In this document: in pieces, positions 10,514-23,190 of the stretch
Layout: every line of letters begins with the position of its first letter
Numbering within the stretch: position 1 is the first letter of the stretch
Assembly: GCA_031002005.1 (NCBI GenBank)
Contig: JARYHS010006964.1
Coordinates: forward strand, 6,448,001 to 6,512,000
Length of the DNA: 64,000 bases
Source of the DNA: Vandiemenella viatica
Lineage: Eukaryota; Arthropoda; Insecta; Orthoptera; Morabidae
Direction: 5' to 3'
Position numbers and translations under genes: made by a program
The notes under the pieces: model-generated
Database searches by the model: none
What the model was told of the DNA's origin: nothing
Seen by the model: the letters and a program-made list of their open reading frames with translations, nothing else

Positions 10514-11949
10514 GTATGGCATATAATTATATTAAAAATTAAACTCTGTCTTAATTTTTACTCTGTTTTATTGTTTAAGAAGAAATATATATCATTAGAA
10601 ACCTTATAATATTCATATTATGCATGTAATTAAACGTAGCAGTTGGGCTGAATGTTATCAAGGTATAACATGCTAGACTTTGCCCATCACGTGTTCTTCT
10701 CCTGATATGTTTCAAAATTTTTAATATTTATTTAACTTGGGTTCTAGTTACCTGCACCTAGGGCTTGTACAAATTGTGTTACCCCTTGTTTTTTATAGGG
10801 TGTTTCTTATCTATTGTAGATCTAAACCCAGTTTCACACTATTGAACCACTGGTTGAAATAGATGAATACTGTGTTATCAGCTTCTTGTTTAAAATTTCA
10901 TTTCACTGGTTACAAAAAAAAATTGTCAATGAAATCCAATTAACTCAACAATTCTGTAATTGTTTCAAGCATTTCTACATTCCAGAATACTGTACCACAA
11001 GCGTAGTTTTGTGTTTATTCTTTTTTAGGGTCTTAGTGATGGTAATATTTCTGTATCTGTAGAACTCCTGAAAAGTTAAATAAATTCTTCATAAGCTGTC
11101 TCTCATCTGCACAAAAATGGAAGCCATGATAGATTATCCAATTCCTCCTGAGACATCCACAGTAATGTTTTTGTTTGTTTCCATACACTGATTTATACAC
11201 TCCTTTTTTGACATGTCCCTTAAGTTTTATGTTGATTGGGCTACATTTTTATTTGCGCCCTGTATTTTAAATGTTTTTTTTAAGAGCTTATCTGTTGTAT
11301 CTTTCCAATAATATTTATTAAGCAAACTGGCTGCTAAGATTTGCATACCCGAGGATTCTATTCACTGCTTTTCCTTAAAATTGTCTTCTTGATACAGTTT
11401 TTGTTCCTGGCATTCACTCAAGAGTTGGATAACTGGGACAACAAAATTTGATAAACACATCAACCAGTTCTTATAAGCATTTTGGTTGAAAAGATCTATT
11501 TTTACATGATACCCCTGTGGGATGTGGTGGTATAACCTGTGATACATTTTTGGCATATATAGCTACTGATGGTTGCCAGCCTTTCTGTGCTTATTAGATT
11601 AGGCATCATTACAGATGTTCATAATTGTATTTGATCACTTTTACCATAGGAGTATAAGACCGTACAGTTATTAGTTTGTTATTTAGCTCCATTTACTGTT
11701 CTCTACACCTGTAACCACTTTTAATATTAAGAGTCATGGTTGTATTAAAATGTTAGAATAGAGACATCCTTATCTTTGATTGCTGAGACTTTGATCAAGT
11801 TAAAATTGGGAATTCGTAATATTTTTTGTGATTTTTTTTTTTGTAAAATAAAGTATCTGTTAAGTATTTTAGAATTCAAACATTTCAGAGACATAATTAT
11901 TTAGTAAGATACAATACGTAACGAATGTATCTTAGTATAACGTGTATGT
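10514..11949. other. Intron of locus A
   Basis: AT-rich, with no supported coding or RNA feature. Short open frames on both strands lack recognisable domains or repeat relatives within the window. Confidence 0.5.
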
Positions 11950-13602
11950 AAATGTCAAAAGAAAGGGAAAATGACTCATCACTCACCAAAGTTGGTCAAA
12001 ACGAGTGAAAAACAGATATGACGAACACAAACATATACAATACTTCGGTTTCCACTTTATTCATGTAATAGAAACTGAATCATGTGGTTAGGGAGGTGTG
12101 CACATGCTGAAGTTTGTCACATAACATATGAATTATTGATATGTCAGGAAAGACTGAGATGTTATATATATATATATATATGCAAGTGGTGATAAAATTA
12201 ATAATATAACAAAAGGGTCTGAAATATTAAAACAAACAGTATATAAATAAATAAATTTGTTTTGGAAGAAATTTGTAACTAGTTAAATGATAATACTAAT
12301 AATAATGTGTGATGGGTCATAAGGCAAAATTTTCTCAGTGGTTGTGGTCAGTTAGGTGTCTGGTATCCAGGATATTTTGGTATGCAAGTTCCCATCTTCA
12401 AAGTTCTGAACGAATGGTGGTTTCAGGGAAAACTCTGATAGCTCTCATGGTGATAACAGTCATTGAGATTGTTAGAATTGTGATAATTGGCATGTTCTGG
12501 TATTGGGAGGTATAAGTTGCTGGTGTGGACTGTTTGTCTGTGGCCATTCATTCTGACTGAGAGTTTCTGTGTAGTGAGGCCTACATAGGAAATAGTGCAG
12601 TTGCAGCAGGTTAGCTGGTATATGATATCTGTTGTGGAGCATGTGGCATGTCTAATGAGGGGGAAGGTGCCCCTGTGGCAAGGTTGGAATATGTTGTACT
12701 GGGAGGATGCATGTTGCAAGTTTTGCAGTCAGGTCTATTGCACAGAGAAGAACCATAGTTGTACTTTTGGAGTCTGGTGGGTATTTGTGAACCAAAATGT
12801 TTTTGAGGTTAGGTGGTTTGCTGAAACATGTATGGGGGATAGTTGGTAAAATGTTTGGTAAATGAGTACACATTTCTGTAAAGGAGGGAAGGAAGTCATG
12901 CCCCTGTTGTAAGATTTGATTGACAGATTCGAGGCCAGGCAATAACTGGGCCACAAGGTCATGGCTATGGTTTGATTTTGGAGGTGCCGGGCGGGAGTGG
13001 TTACAGGGAGGTTACGTGGTTGCATGGGAGATTTGTTTATGTGCAAGATCTGCTGAGTAAGAGCAGGAAATAAGGGCTTGGGATAGGTTCTATTAGTACG
13101 GGGAGAGAGATTCATGAATCAGAACAGACATGTCTGCCACAGACAGCAAGGATGTAGGGGTGGGGTAGTTTTGTATGGAATTTTGTGGCAGCTGTAAAAT
13201 ATCCTGGATACCAGACACCCACCTGGCATCAACAACCACTAAAATTCCATCATTTGATCCATCACTCATTATTATTGGTATTATCATTTAACTAATTAAG
13301 TTATTTATTCATATACTGTTCATTTTAATATTCCTGACCCTGTTGTTATATCATTACTTTTATGACCACCTGTGATATATATATAACATCTCTGTCTTTC
13401 CTGACATACCGCTAATTCATGTAGTCATATGATAAAGTTCGGCATGTGCACACCTCCTGAACTACTTGACTCTGTTTCTATTACATGAATAAGATGAAAA
13501 CCGAAATGTTGTATTTGTTTGTAGTTCATCATATATGTTTTTCATTTGTTGCAACCTTCATCTTTGGTGAGTGATGAGTCATTTTCCCTTTCCTTTGTCA
13601 TT
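11950..13602 (-). mobile_element. Penelope-like element with inverted terminal arms and GIY-YIG endonuclease remnant
   Basis: The ends 11950-12378 and 13193-13602 are inverted copies, starting 'aaatgtcaaaagaaaggg' on the left and mirrored on the right. Between them the minus strand encodes the C-terminal part of a PLE protein. Frames 13115-12735 and 12719-12423 read on with in-frame stops to a GIY-YIG-type block: a CHRGTFPLIRHA-like approach, DIIYQLTCCNCTISYVGLTT, then MNGHRQTV. The RT core is largely missing. The element lies in the locus A intron, opposite to the gene. Confidence 0.65.
12161..12182. repeat. (TA)n microsatellite
   Basis: An uninterrupted TA run inside the left arm of the Penelope-like element. 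A shorter TA run sits at the mirrored place in the right arm (13374-13384). Confidence 0.9.
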
Positions 13603-13780
13603 TATATAGCCTAAAAACCATTTTCCTGTTTCATTTGTATAAAGTGTAGCAGTTTAACATTTATCTGGTATATGGAACTGTAATTGGTTTTTAATGTATC
13701 GTCATGTGCCTGTATGTAACTTAACCCATAAATTTTAGTGCCTATCCTTAGCAAAGGATCTAATTTTTTTCTCTTTGCAG

Positions 13781-14268
13781 GGTAACAATTAGATGTCATC
13801 AAAGCCTAGCCCAGTTTCATGACCAAGAGGATACTGGTATGGTAGAAAACACATCTGCTACGAGGCCACTGCAGTTTGTGTGTGCTAAATGTCTGCAGGT
13901 TTACAACACAAGGGATTTGCTAATAAGACATGTGTTCTGCCATGAATCACTTGTAAACACTCCACAGTATATTTGTGAACAGTGTGGTTTCATTTTCTCA
14001 GATCTGTCAACATTGTGTGCCCATTACACCTTATCATAACAGTGAAATTACTTTGAAGCAAGAGAGACAATTTCAAGTTGTATGTGCTATTTGTGCAAAG
14101 TTATTTTTGTCTTGGAGTTCTCTAACAAAACATATATTTGAACATGTCACAGCTGTGTCCTACCCATCGTATGTGTGTATGCACTGCCGACAAATATTTA
14201 AAAATTTGACTGGGCTTCATCTGCATCAGGGACTCCACACATCCTCCTTCCTCATTTTTGCAAACAAG
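13781..14268 (+). CDS. Locus A exon: four C2H2-like zinc fingers (frameshifted)
   Basis: The exon runs from acceptor ctctttgcag (ends 13780) to donor gtaaga at 14269. Fingers: CAKC with HVFCH; CEQC with a single His; CAIC with HIFEH; CMHC with HQGLH. Spacing is C-x2-C-x12-H-x3-H in the complete ones. It aligns along its length with the locus B exon at 52617-53159, sharing VNTPQ between fingers 1 and 2 and LFLSW-SLT in finger 3. Exon length is 488, but phase 2 at both ends requires a multiple of 3. The frame slips by one base between about 14015 and 14040, at the same place where the conceptual alignment breaks. A sequencing error or a true mutation are both possible. Confidence 0.65.
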
Positions 14269-14410
14269 GTAAGATTGAGCCATCCTATTTTAGTTTCTAG
14301 ATAATGCTTATACTTTACAGTTATAGGTTTTAGTTTAGAATCTTCTTTGCTTGATATCAATGTATATTAGATCAAAAGTATGTTTCTTTATTAAAGCCAT
14401 GACACCACTG

Positions 14411-17400
14411 CCTGGTTTCATATGAAGGGATCGGAGAGATATAGTCATAAGCCACATTGAACTCGTTTTGAGATACAGCGATTTTAAAGTTCCATGGAAA
14501 TATAAAAATGTTGAATACAGAATAGTCACTTCCTTTTAGCTTTTAATTATACATTAGTACATTGCAAACCTTGTGTAAAATACCCGACTTTCTTTCTGTT
14601 ATGTAATATTAATTTTAGAGTCATTTTAATTATGATGTGGTCGAAAGTGGCTTATGACTGTATCTCCCGGAAAATAATTTATAACTAAACAATACATTTT
14701 TAAGCTTTTATTTTGAACTTTATACAAAAAGTACTAATTTGTAATATTTTTGGTAGTTTCACACACATACATACATAACAGATAAGTCAGTCTAATACAT
14801 TATTTTACAACGAACATGTGAAATCAAAGAAGTTCTTCTATGTCATCATCATTCACATTTTTTCCAGCACATAACCGAAAAAAACTTTGATATGCTGTAG
14901 GTATGTATGCCATAAGAGACAATATGTCATCAATTTTTTTCTGATTAATTGGAAGTGGCTTTCTATATTTTATTGGCAACTGAAATAGATCTGGTTCAGT
15001 AGGCCTTCCTTTCCTCTTGCTACGTAAATCCACTGACTTGAAGGTTCCTATGTCTGAGTAGCAGTGCTTCACACTTAGCTTGAAGGGATCTTTATAATCA
15101 AACTTAAATTGAGTAGCTTCACTAAAGCGAATGGGATCTCCAGAAGTGGGTATAGAGATTAATGACTTCAGATCGGCCAAGCTTCTGAAGTCTTGTCTTT
15201 GCATTTTTGTCACAATGAAATTTTTACTAGCAGATTTTACTACTTCTGCCCATTCATCTGGCGTGTATACTATTGGACGTCTGCTTCTCGCATACGTTTC
15301 AATGCGACCAAAATCACGATCGCAAGGAAGTCTGGTATGACCTACCACGGGGAAATAATGCTGCACAGATTCAAATCTTTTGGTAGCAACGAGAGTCCTT
15401 TCCAGGGCAATAAGAGACCAATTCTTGCCTGGCCCTTGCAGTTATCTGTGATGATGTGGAGATTTTTGGCTTGAGTGTTATCTTCAAGTATTTTAATAGA
15501 CAGCTCCCAACTTCATCTGAACCCCTTCCTCCGTCTTTCTCACTCCACAGAAACATGAATCCTTTATTTGACCCACAATCGTGGATACCATAGTTATACG
15601 TCCATATTTTTCTCTTGTAAAATGCTAGGCTAACTGTTAGTTTTGGTGTGGGAAACGTTTGTTGCATGTCCATTGCTATTACATGGTGCTCTTCCACATT
15701 CTCTTTAGCCAGAGCAGTTAAAGACACGATCATATTTTGTCCACTATCAGCCTTTCTTAGATGCAACTCATGTTGTTGTTTCCTTTGTGCAATTTCTTCT
15801 GCACATAATTCTGGGTTACTTGTTGCCGTTAGAAAGGCATCACATGTTGAACAGGTGTCGCTTTTCGGCAGTTTGAAGCCTATGTTAAATTCGGATACAA
15901 AAATTTCCCTGAATTTGCTTTTTGATACCGTAGGGACACCCTTTTCCTTGCAATATTCAGAGTACTTGTCGCGAAATAAGGATGCAATAGTAAGCTCACA
16001 TCCAAAATAAACTTTGTTGGGATTCTGTTGCCTACTGTAGTGACTGGTATATTTTGGTATAGCATTGAGGAACTCTCTGACACCTTCCACGGCTTCGTCT
16101 TGAAATTTATGTGGATGATTGCCATGTTTGCCTGAAAGAGAAGAGCATATGAGTTGAAACACAACTTTATGTTACATATTATATTTTAACATTATTTTAT
16201 TTGGTTCAAATGGATACTTTATAGTAAAATGTAATATACAAACCTCTTCTATCTTCTATTGGAACTGTGAGACCCAACTTCATTTGCTGTTGCAAATTCC
16301 TCACTCTTCTTGCGTGGTTCTGTAAGCCATGAACACTCAGGAAAGCTTTCTTGCAAATCATGACTTCTATTCCATTTACTTTCACATTGTATGAAAATGT
16401 CACAGCTCTAGATGAACTTTGCTTTGTAGTCTTTTTTGGATAGCTGTGAAAGAAAGAAATATGAAGTAGAACAAGGTAAAGTAAATTTGTGACATTTGCT
16501 CCAGTCGTGTTAATAAAGTGAAACGAACCTTCGCTTTTTAGGTACCATTTTCATACAACAGGTTAGGTATGTGTTCTGGGCATTAAAGTTTCCTATGTCC
16601 AAAACGAGTGGAAAATATTTTCTTCTTTTCCGAGTAGTTTTGTATAGCACTGATTTGAGCACCTACAGGGACTTCCCAAAGATGCTGCCTGAACAGTCTT
16701 GTTAGTTTTAGACGACACATACTGTTGACCAGCATTACGTCGACGTTTGGCCTTCATTTTTTTCCACTGATCAATATTTCGCTTTCTTTTCTTTGAAGAG
16801 TTTGGTTTCTGAGGTGATACTTCACTTCCTCTACTTATTTCAAGCTGTAATATAAATAGAAAAATAGTCACAGAATTTCCGTGAGATATAGTCACAAGCC
16901 ACATGAATCATTATAGGCTGTTGATATGGCATTGATAATAAAAATATTCTTACAAGTTTGTAGCCATCAAAAATATATTGTTGCTGCAATCTGTGGACAT
17001 TAAAATATGGCTCTAAAGGTTTCTCATTAACACAAAATACGACGATCAACAGTGTGAGCAATGTTAAGAGAAACAAAGTCACAAGCCACTACACAATGGT
17101 CACTGGTAAAAAATAATTTTTATATACTTACTGAAACATCATCTGAGCTAGTAGTTGCTTGATGGACACCAAGACTCATCAGAATCGCTGTCAAAAGGAT
17201 CAGGATCCTCATTTACACTACTGTCACTGTCATTTACGCCTAGAACGTGCGAAGCACCTTCAGATGTACCTGAGCATTCAGCCATTTTGATGTGGCTTGT
17301 GACTATGTATCTTCTGAAAATGACACCAGACGTCAGGTCAGAGTATAGAACTACACTACGTCATCACCTGCCACCTGTTGGAGAAAGTCGGAACTTTTTC

Positions 17401-17500
17401 AATCCAAGATGAGGAGGGCATCGTTAAGAATGTCGTAACGTGAATAACTCAATTTCGACAAAAGTGTGGCTTATGACTATATCTCTCCGAGTCCTTCATA
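14411..17500 (-). mobile_element. DDE-type DNA transposon with introns and internal terminal-motif repeats
   Basis: The ends are inverted repeats of about 32 bases with two mismatches, beginning AAGG and containing GAGATATAGTCATAAGCCAC. Palindromic CATATG flanks both ends, so the target duplication is CATATG or a shorter part such as ATAT. Diverged copies of the terminal motif recur inside near 14643-14668, 16872-16905, 17060-17090 and 17287-17318. The minus strand carries an intron-containing transposase. I cannot assign the superfamily; a Sola-like element is one possibility because of the 4-bp-type target. Confidence 0.7.
14824..17285 (-). pseudogene. Intron-containing DDE-type transposase, decayed
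   Basis: The start ATG is at 17285. An acidic first exon (17285-17132) ends at donor gtaagt. A short second exon ends at 16954. Exon 16844-16530 is lysine-rich (KKRKRNIDQWKK) and has a cysteine cluster PCRCSNQC. Exon 16443-16244 has KAFLSVHGL. The last exon (16131-14824) carries the catalytic-looking core: HHVIAMDMQQTF, HDCGSNKGFMFLW, a DNCKGQ-like block and RDFGRIE. Junction phases join in frame. The family is widespread in invertebrate genomes, usually as 'uncharacterized protein'; assigning D, D and E to those three blocks is inference. Frameshifts occur in exon 1 (near 17160) and twice between 15366 and 15480, so this copy is broken. Confidence 0.7.
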
Positions 17501-17649
17501 TGTAGGTTTGACTGCAAATTCACTTTCCATAAGAATAATTGGCCACTGACAGACAGTATTCACACGGAACCAAAAGCACCCAGTTGCTGCCCATGCCATC
17601 ACTCATGACTCAAATAATTTAAACTCCTGTTTCATGGTGCATGCTGTTA

Positions 17650-18840
17650 TTGTTGTCCCAAACATCAGCAGTATCTTCTTTCTCCGTATTTGAGACCTGA
17701 CTTCTTCAAAAATTTTATCATCTTGTCCTGCCTAACATTATCGAAAGTTTTTTCTAAATCAATAATTACCATAAAAGTATCTTTATTATTCTTGATTTGC
17801 CCTCAAAGTATTAATCTTAAAGCCAGAATCACTTCTCTTTTACCACAGTTTTTCCTATACTCAAACTGATCTTCACCCACTTTCTCTTCTACTGCCATTC
17901 CATCTTTTTTATATATTATTCTATTCAGTAATTTTGAAGCCTGGAATTTCAGACTTATGGTGCAGCAATTCTCACAATTATCAGCTTGTGCTCTCTTCAA
18001 ACGTGCAAAGATAGTACTTTTATTAAAATCAATTTAAATCTCCTGTGTTTCATAATTTTTTGATATAAGTTTCAATAATCTTTCGCTCCCTTCTCGTCCT
18101 AGGGATATCAGGAGATTTGCAGGCATCTATCCCAACTGCCTTATTGTTTTCAAATCATTCAAAGCTCGATCAAATTGTGTAAATCATCAAAATTGACATC
18201 ACCTTTTTTCCAGTGCACTGTTGTTCAAATCAACACCATCATACTATTTCTCTCTATATACCTTCCTTTGGTTTATTCTACCTTTTGTGCTGATAATGTT
18301 TCCCATCTGTAGATTTAATGTTTATACCTCTTTTCTGTGGCCCAATGTTTCCAGGTGGCTTGTTGCCTGAAGCCTAATGTTTCTTTACCAGTATTGATTA
18401 TTTCTTTCCTCAACACATTCCATTCATCCTCAGAGTTCAATTAGAGTTATTTTTAGCCCCACATCTACCATCTTTGTAAATTTTCCCCTCATATTAGATT
18501 GTTTCAGGCTTTTTACTTCCATTCTGTTATGTTAGTATTGCTTCTTTATTCTCGTCAACTTCAGCCTATCAGATTCTGGTTAGCCAATGTCTGCTCCTGG
18601 ATATGCTGTACAGTCTATAACTTGATTCCTGAGCCTGTTTGACTATGATATAATCAAGGCGATAACTACCTTTATCATCAGGGTGTTTCGACATATAGAT
18701 CTTTCGTGCATGGTTCTTAATGATGAGTTTATATTTTTTACAAAATTCTAACAACCTGCTTCCTCACTCATATCTTTTTCCTAGACCAAAATTTCCTACT
18801 ATATTACCCTCTTTTCCTTCTCTAGCTGCCACATTCCAGT
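17650..18840 (-). mobile_element. LINE (RTE-like): RT and endonuclease C-terminal part
   Basis: The minus strand encodes, from right to left, an endonuclease segment (LLEFCKKYKLII-like block 18754-18569, with RLDYIIVKQ), a linker, and RT start motifs at 18010-17680 (EDQFEYRKNCGKREVILAL, then VIIDLEKTFDNVRQDKM). Stops and frame changes are frequent. Its N-terminal endonuclease part continues at 21026 beyond a hAT insertion. Confidence 0.75.
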
Positions 18841-18848
18841 CACCAATG

Positions 18849-18948
18849 TAGAGGTGGGCGCCGCCTGCAAAATGCTCGGCGGCGGCGCGCCGAGCATTTT
18901 CGGTCGGCGGCGGCGTGGCAGTGTGAAACTTTTGGAGTGTATAGCTCT

Positions 18949-18992
<44 letters not shown>

Positions 18993-21017
18993 TAAGAAAC
19001 AAAAATGTTCATTTATTCATTCAAAATTTTAAATATTTTTTCACTCTTTGTAGTTATTGTGAATAAAGACAATTTTATTTACGCGATTTAAGCTTCGTCT
19101 AGAATCTAAAATCTAAATCTTTCCGCAGAAATAACTAATCCAGCCACAAAAAATACTCTTTCACCCAGCGTGCTTGTGGCTGGCGCAACAAGCAAAGGAT
19201 TGGCAAGAAGAGAAGGACGTGGAAAGGCATTTTTCTTGTTCCAATAACTTAAAAGATTTGCATTTTTATTTTCTGATGGATCTGATGAAGCTAAATCTCT
19301 CCAACATTCTTGATCGATCGGATCAACACTATCAGTACCATCTGACCTAGCATAAACACGATGCTATTCATCAAGAGTTTGTGCAGTAATCATGTATCTT
19401 TGGTGGAGCTTCAAGAAGCGATAGGGTCAACACCATCGTTTGTTCTGACAATGTCAGTGATTGCTTCCTTGATATACGAGGCATGAAATGAAGTTCTGGT
19501 CTTTTGTATTGACTCTAAATAAGTACCTACATCTTTGAGACCCACAAAGCAGTATACAAAAGTGATGTTCTACGAATGATCTTATAACAGGGAATAGTTT
19601 GTTATTGTTGCGCTTAAACTGAAACATAATCAACGATTCGTCATCTAAGACAGAATTTACTATATTAATTATTTCAGAACGAGACAGAAGAGCCACATTA
19701 ATACAATATGTCTTTTGAGACGACATTACCCCAAGTGCTGAGCGAAACCTTTTTCAAAAAATTTACTAGATTCTCTTAGAGATTCTAATCACTTTGATTA
19801 GTCTTTAGCTCATCTTGTCCAATCTTTTTCAACATGTTGTTTGATAGGTCACATTTACAAAGTTTCCAGCATCTTTAAAACGCTGACTTGGTGTTGCAGT
19901 TTTGATAGAAGGAATATTTTTAATAGTAGTTCGTGCTTACAACATGTTTCGTATTTGTCAAAAATTTTGAAGCTATTTATGTTTTTGTACGGAATCTTAA
20001 ATATTTCAAGGAAAAAACGTAGCCTATGTTACTCCCTGCCAAATCAGCAACCCTCCAGCTAAAGTCCTGTCAAAATCGATTCATATGCTAAATAAGTTGT
20101 ATATAAATTATTCATACTTGTTAATAGCTGAAAAATGTGTCATATTATAGAACATTTTTAAGTATATTCTAGGAGATTACAAAAAAAAAAAATTAGAACA
20201 CTTTGGTTAAAATATGACCAATTTCAACCACCAAATCTCCCGTACACCCACAACTACCGACAAGAAACCACCATAGTGAATGATACAAGACTGAAAGAGG
20301 CTTCTACCACAGACAAACACCAGTGGTCTACACAAGGTAGTAGTGGCTGCAAAGTGAAATATAGGTACATGAACTATGTCTATTTATATACATAAGATTT
20401 CCTTATACAGATGGTAAGTTCTTTTCAATTACTTCATCCGATCTTTCTGTTTGGACTGGTTCCGTCAAATCATTTTCTAAAATAGAATCGTTAGAATCAC
20501 CTAGGGATTGTACGACATTATCAAAGGAATCCAGAAACTCTTGTTCTATTCCTTTTGGCATCAACTTCTTGCTCCAGCAAGCAATATCTCGCTGCATTGA
20601 CTCTTTTATTATTATTATTATTTTTTTTTTACGAGTATTTCAATTTCTGGAACTCCATTTATGCCATCAACTGTCAAAAAATGACGGAACCCATGACCAA
20701 GACACAGATCATGTCCCATATTAGATAAAGAAAGTGCCCGTCGCATGTTTGTTTCAGCATCGCTAAACTTCTAAATATTTCCAACGAAAAGTAGTTTGAC
20801 TTTGAGTCATAAAACACAGATACAGAGGGTTTTTTAATTTTAGTTTTAATGAATTATGTCTTCTTAGTACCTACTTATTCACACAATTAAACAATGGTTT
20901 TTTTTTAAGTAGTGTCTTGTTGGGAATTGTTCCTCAAGGTCACGCCGCGAAGCAAGTGTCGGCGGTGGCGCACCACTGAGACACGGCGGCGTCACGCCGG
21001 CGTGGCGCCCACCTCTA
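18849..21017 (-). mobile_element. hAT transposon with 14-bp TIRs and 8-bp target duplication
   Basis: The ends are perfect inverted repeats TAGAGGTGGGCGCC, flanked by identical 8-mers CACCAATG (18841-18848 and 21018-21025). Removing the element restores the LINE endonuclease motif IIIGDWN across the junction. The minus strand holds a decayed hAT transposase: a block with MRRALSLSNMGHDLCLGHGF near 20760-20690, and the C-terminal dimerisation region at 19250-19110 with LLVAPATSTLGERVF, the PATS..SERVFS motif of hAT. GC-rich tracts repeat near both ends. Confidence 0.85.
18951..18985. repeat. (TA)n microsatellite
   Basis: A pure TA run just inside the left end of the hAT element. Confidence 0.9.
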
Positions 21018-21025
21018 CACCAATG

Positions 21026-21900
21026 ATTATTAGATATTCCTCCCATTTTATGTTTTGGATTAATTCTTCAGTGTAAATGTATACTTTCCCTATTTGTTCA
21101 TCATCTTCCTGTGACATTGGCAAATATACACCTGTACTAATGTGATTGGAGCAGGCCTAATGTCTACCCTCATCAAACAATTCTGTCAATAAACTATTCA
21201 TTATAACTCACCTGTTTTCCCATTCTCTTATTCATTACAAATTCTATACCAGTAACTACACCTACAGCTTTAATATTGATTATTCTGTGTTGCCAGACCA
21301 GAAATCCTCTGCATTCTTCCAGTTATCCTCACTAATTCCAATGACATCTATCTAAAGTCATTCCATCTCTCTTCTTCAGTTTTCTAATCTCTGCCGGCTG
21401 TTCAGACTTCTAACGTTCCTCGCTCTAACTTGTAGAATGCTTCTATCCATTCTGCTGATTCCTCACTAAGCAGCAGTCTGCACCTGGATATCCAATTGGG
21501 GCTATTTTATCTACGGAATATTTTACCCAGGAAAAGCCATTATTCTATTTATAATTTAAGAGGATTATATATCTTTAGTATACCCTTAGGGTCTTTAATG
21601 TAGTGGCTTCCTGCTACCTTCTGTATCCCCATGCCATTGATTATTTCTCATTCATCCACCTTTATGCGCCGTTCCAATCTCCAAGGGCAAGAGGGTGGCC
21701 TGAACCACTCCCTACTCTTCTGCCCTTCTTTAGGAGGCCTTTGGGAAGCAGCGGGTGACTCCTTTTACCAGGAATATTCAGACACCAGAGCCTCATCCGT
21801 ACAAACAGGTTGCTCTACGCACATACAAAAAAGCTTGCGAAATTCCCCTTCATAACTACTGACTATTAATATTGATGTGGCTGAGTATAATAGCATGATG
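21026..21900 (-). mobile_element. LINE N-terminal endonuclease region and 5' part
   Basis: This is the other half of the element split by the hAT. The minus strand near 21300-21030 encodes the early endonuclease block (GIEFVMNKRMGKQV) leading to LIIIG at the junction. Sequence from about 21360 to 21900 is probably the 5' region of the same element. It has no clear frame. Confidence 0.55.
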
Positions 21901-23190
21901 TTTGTTTAAACTGTGATTAGCACATTTGATGGCTAATAACCCCAGGTGTCATTTATACCAGGTGTTTATAGTGCAGCAGTATCTAGCCAATGACTGACAT
22001 CACTTTTTGTGAATTCTCAGATGTGCTTGGTGGTTATATATTGACAACAAAAGATTGATTCTAAAGGTCTGAAAGCAGTTAAAAGAAAATTGTAATAGAT
22101 CAGTATTGGTAATTATAGATATAATATGCCACTATCATCGAAGGCAGCATAGATGAAATGAAACTAGTATCCATGTTGAGAAAATAGTATAGAAGTTAAT
22201 ATGAGGGGAAACATTTCAGTTTCCACTACAAAGTATAGCTGAAGTTGCTCATATATTCTAGGCAGTTAAGCTGCTTTCGAGAACTTGGCCTCATGGCAGG
22301 CTAGAAAGGTACAAGGCAGTTAGCATATCTGACACTTATGTAGATTATGGCATTGGAAAACTGTATCCCCGAAATATCATACAGAAACAGCAGGTTCACC
22401 GGGTATGTTACCCTAGACCATTGTATTAATACTCTACGCTATAAACGACATTACTGAAAAGAGATATATTACAATGTAACACAGGCAGTAAACTTATTAA
22501 TTAATTTTCTTTAATTACTCCACAACACGAACCAATAAAGAAATAAAACTTGGTATAAATTGTGTACAAACGCTTAAAATATAATCTCATTTACTTAAAT
22601 CATTTCAGTGATCCTAATATTTATTTGTATTTCAGGTTATTTACAACATAAGAGTTGTAACAACACTGTGTATAGTGTCATTTGAATATATTATATTCTT
22701 TACAAAATACACTATGCCTTATGTTTTTGTTCATTAAGTAATCTATAAATATATCTAAGTATTTTCATCCATAGCTGTTATTACTCAGTAATTACTCAGG
22801 CTGTTTCTGCTTTTGCTACCTAATCATTTACAGATACATTAAGACAGTTTACACAACAATAATGTACTATGAAAAAAAAAATTGTCAACTGAAATGCTAC
22901 TAAGATAAATGAATTTGATATCTGTATACATGATCAATATATTCAATAAAGTGATTGAATTTTTGCTGCACAGAGGTCTATACTGAAAATTATTGAATAA
23001 CTAAACTATTGTACTGCAGAATGGAAGTAATATTTACTACAAATAATGATATTAAACCCAACATGGTGATTCTAGTTTGTATATAGAGTTTATGCCACTT
23101 GAACATTAAATGTTATATATACCAGAGGATGTTAGTATATCCGAGATAATAGACATTGATACCGTTTGATCAATCACAATGAAAGTTGAC
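21900..23190. other. AT-rich intron of locus A
   Basis: No coding, RNA or repeat assignment could be supported. Confidence 0.4.

Noticed and set aside
18799..19066. Short open frames on both strands at the left end of the hAT
   Set aside because: They are products of the TA run and the GC-rich terminus, not coding sequence.
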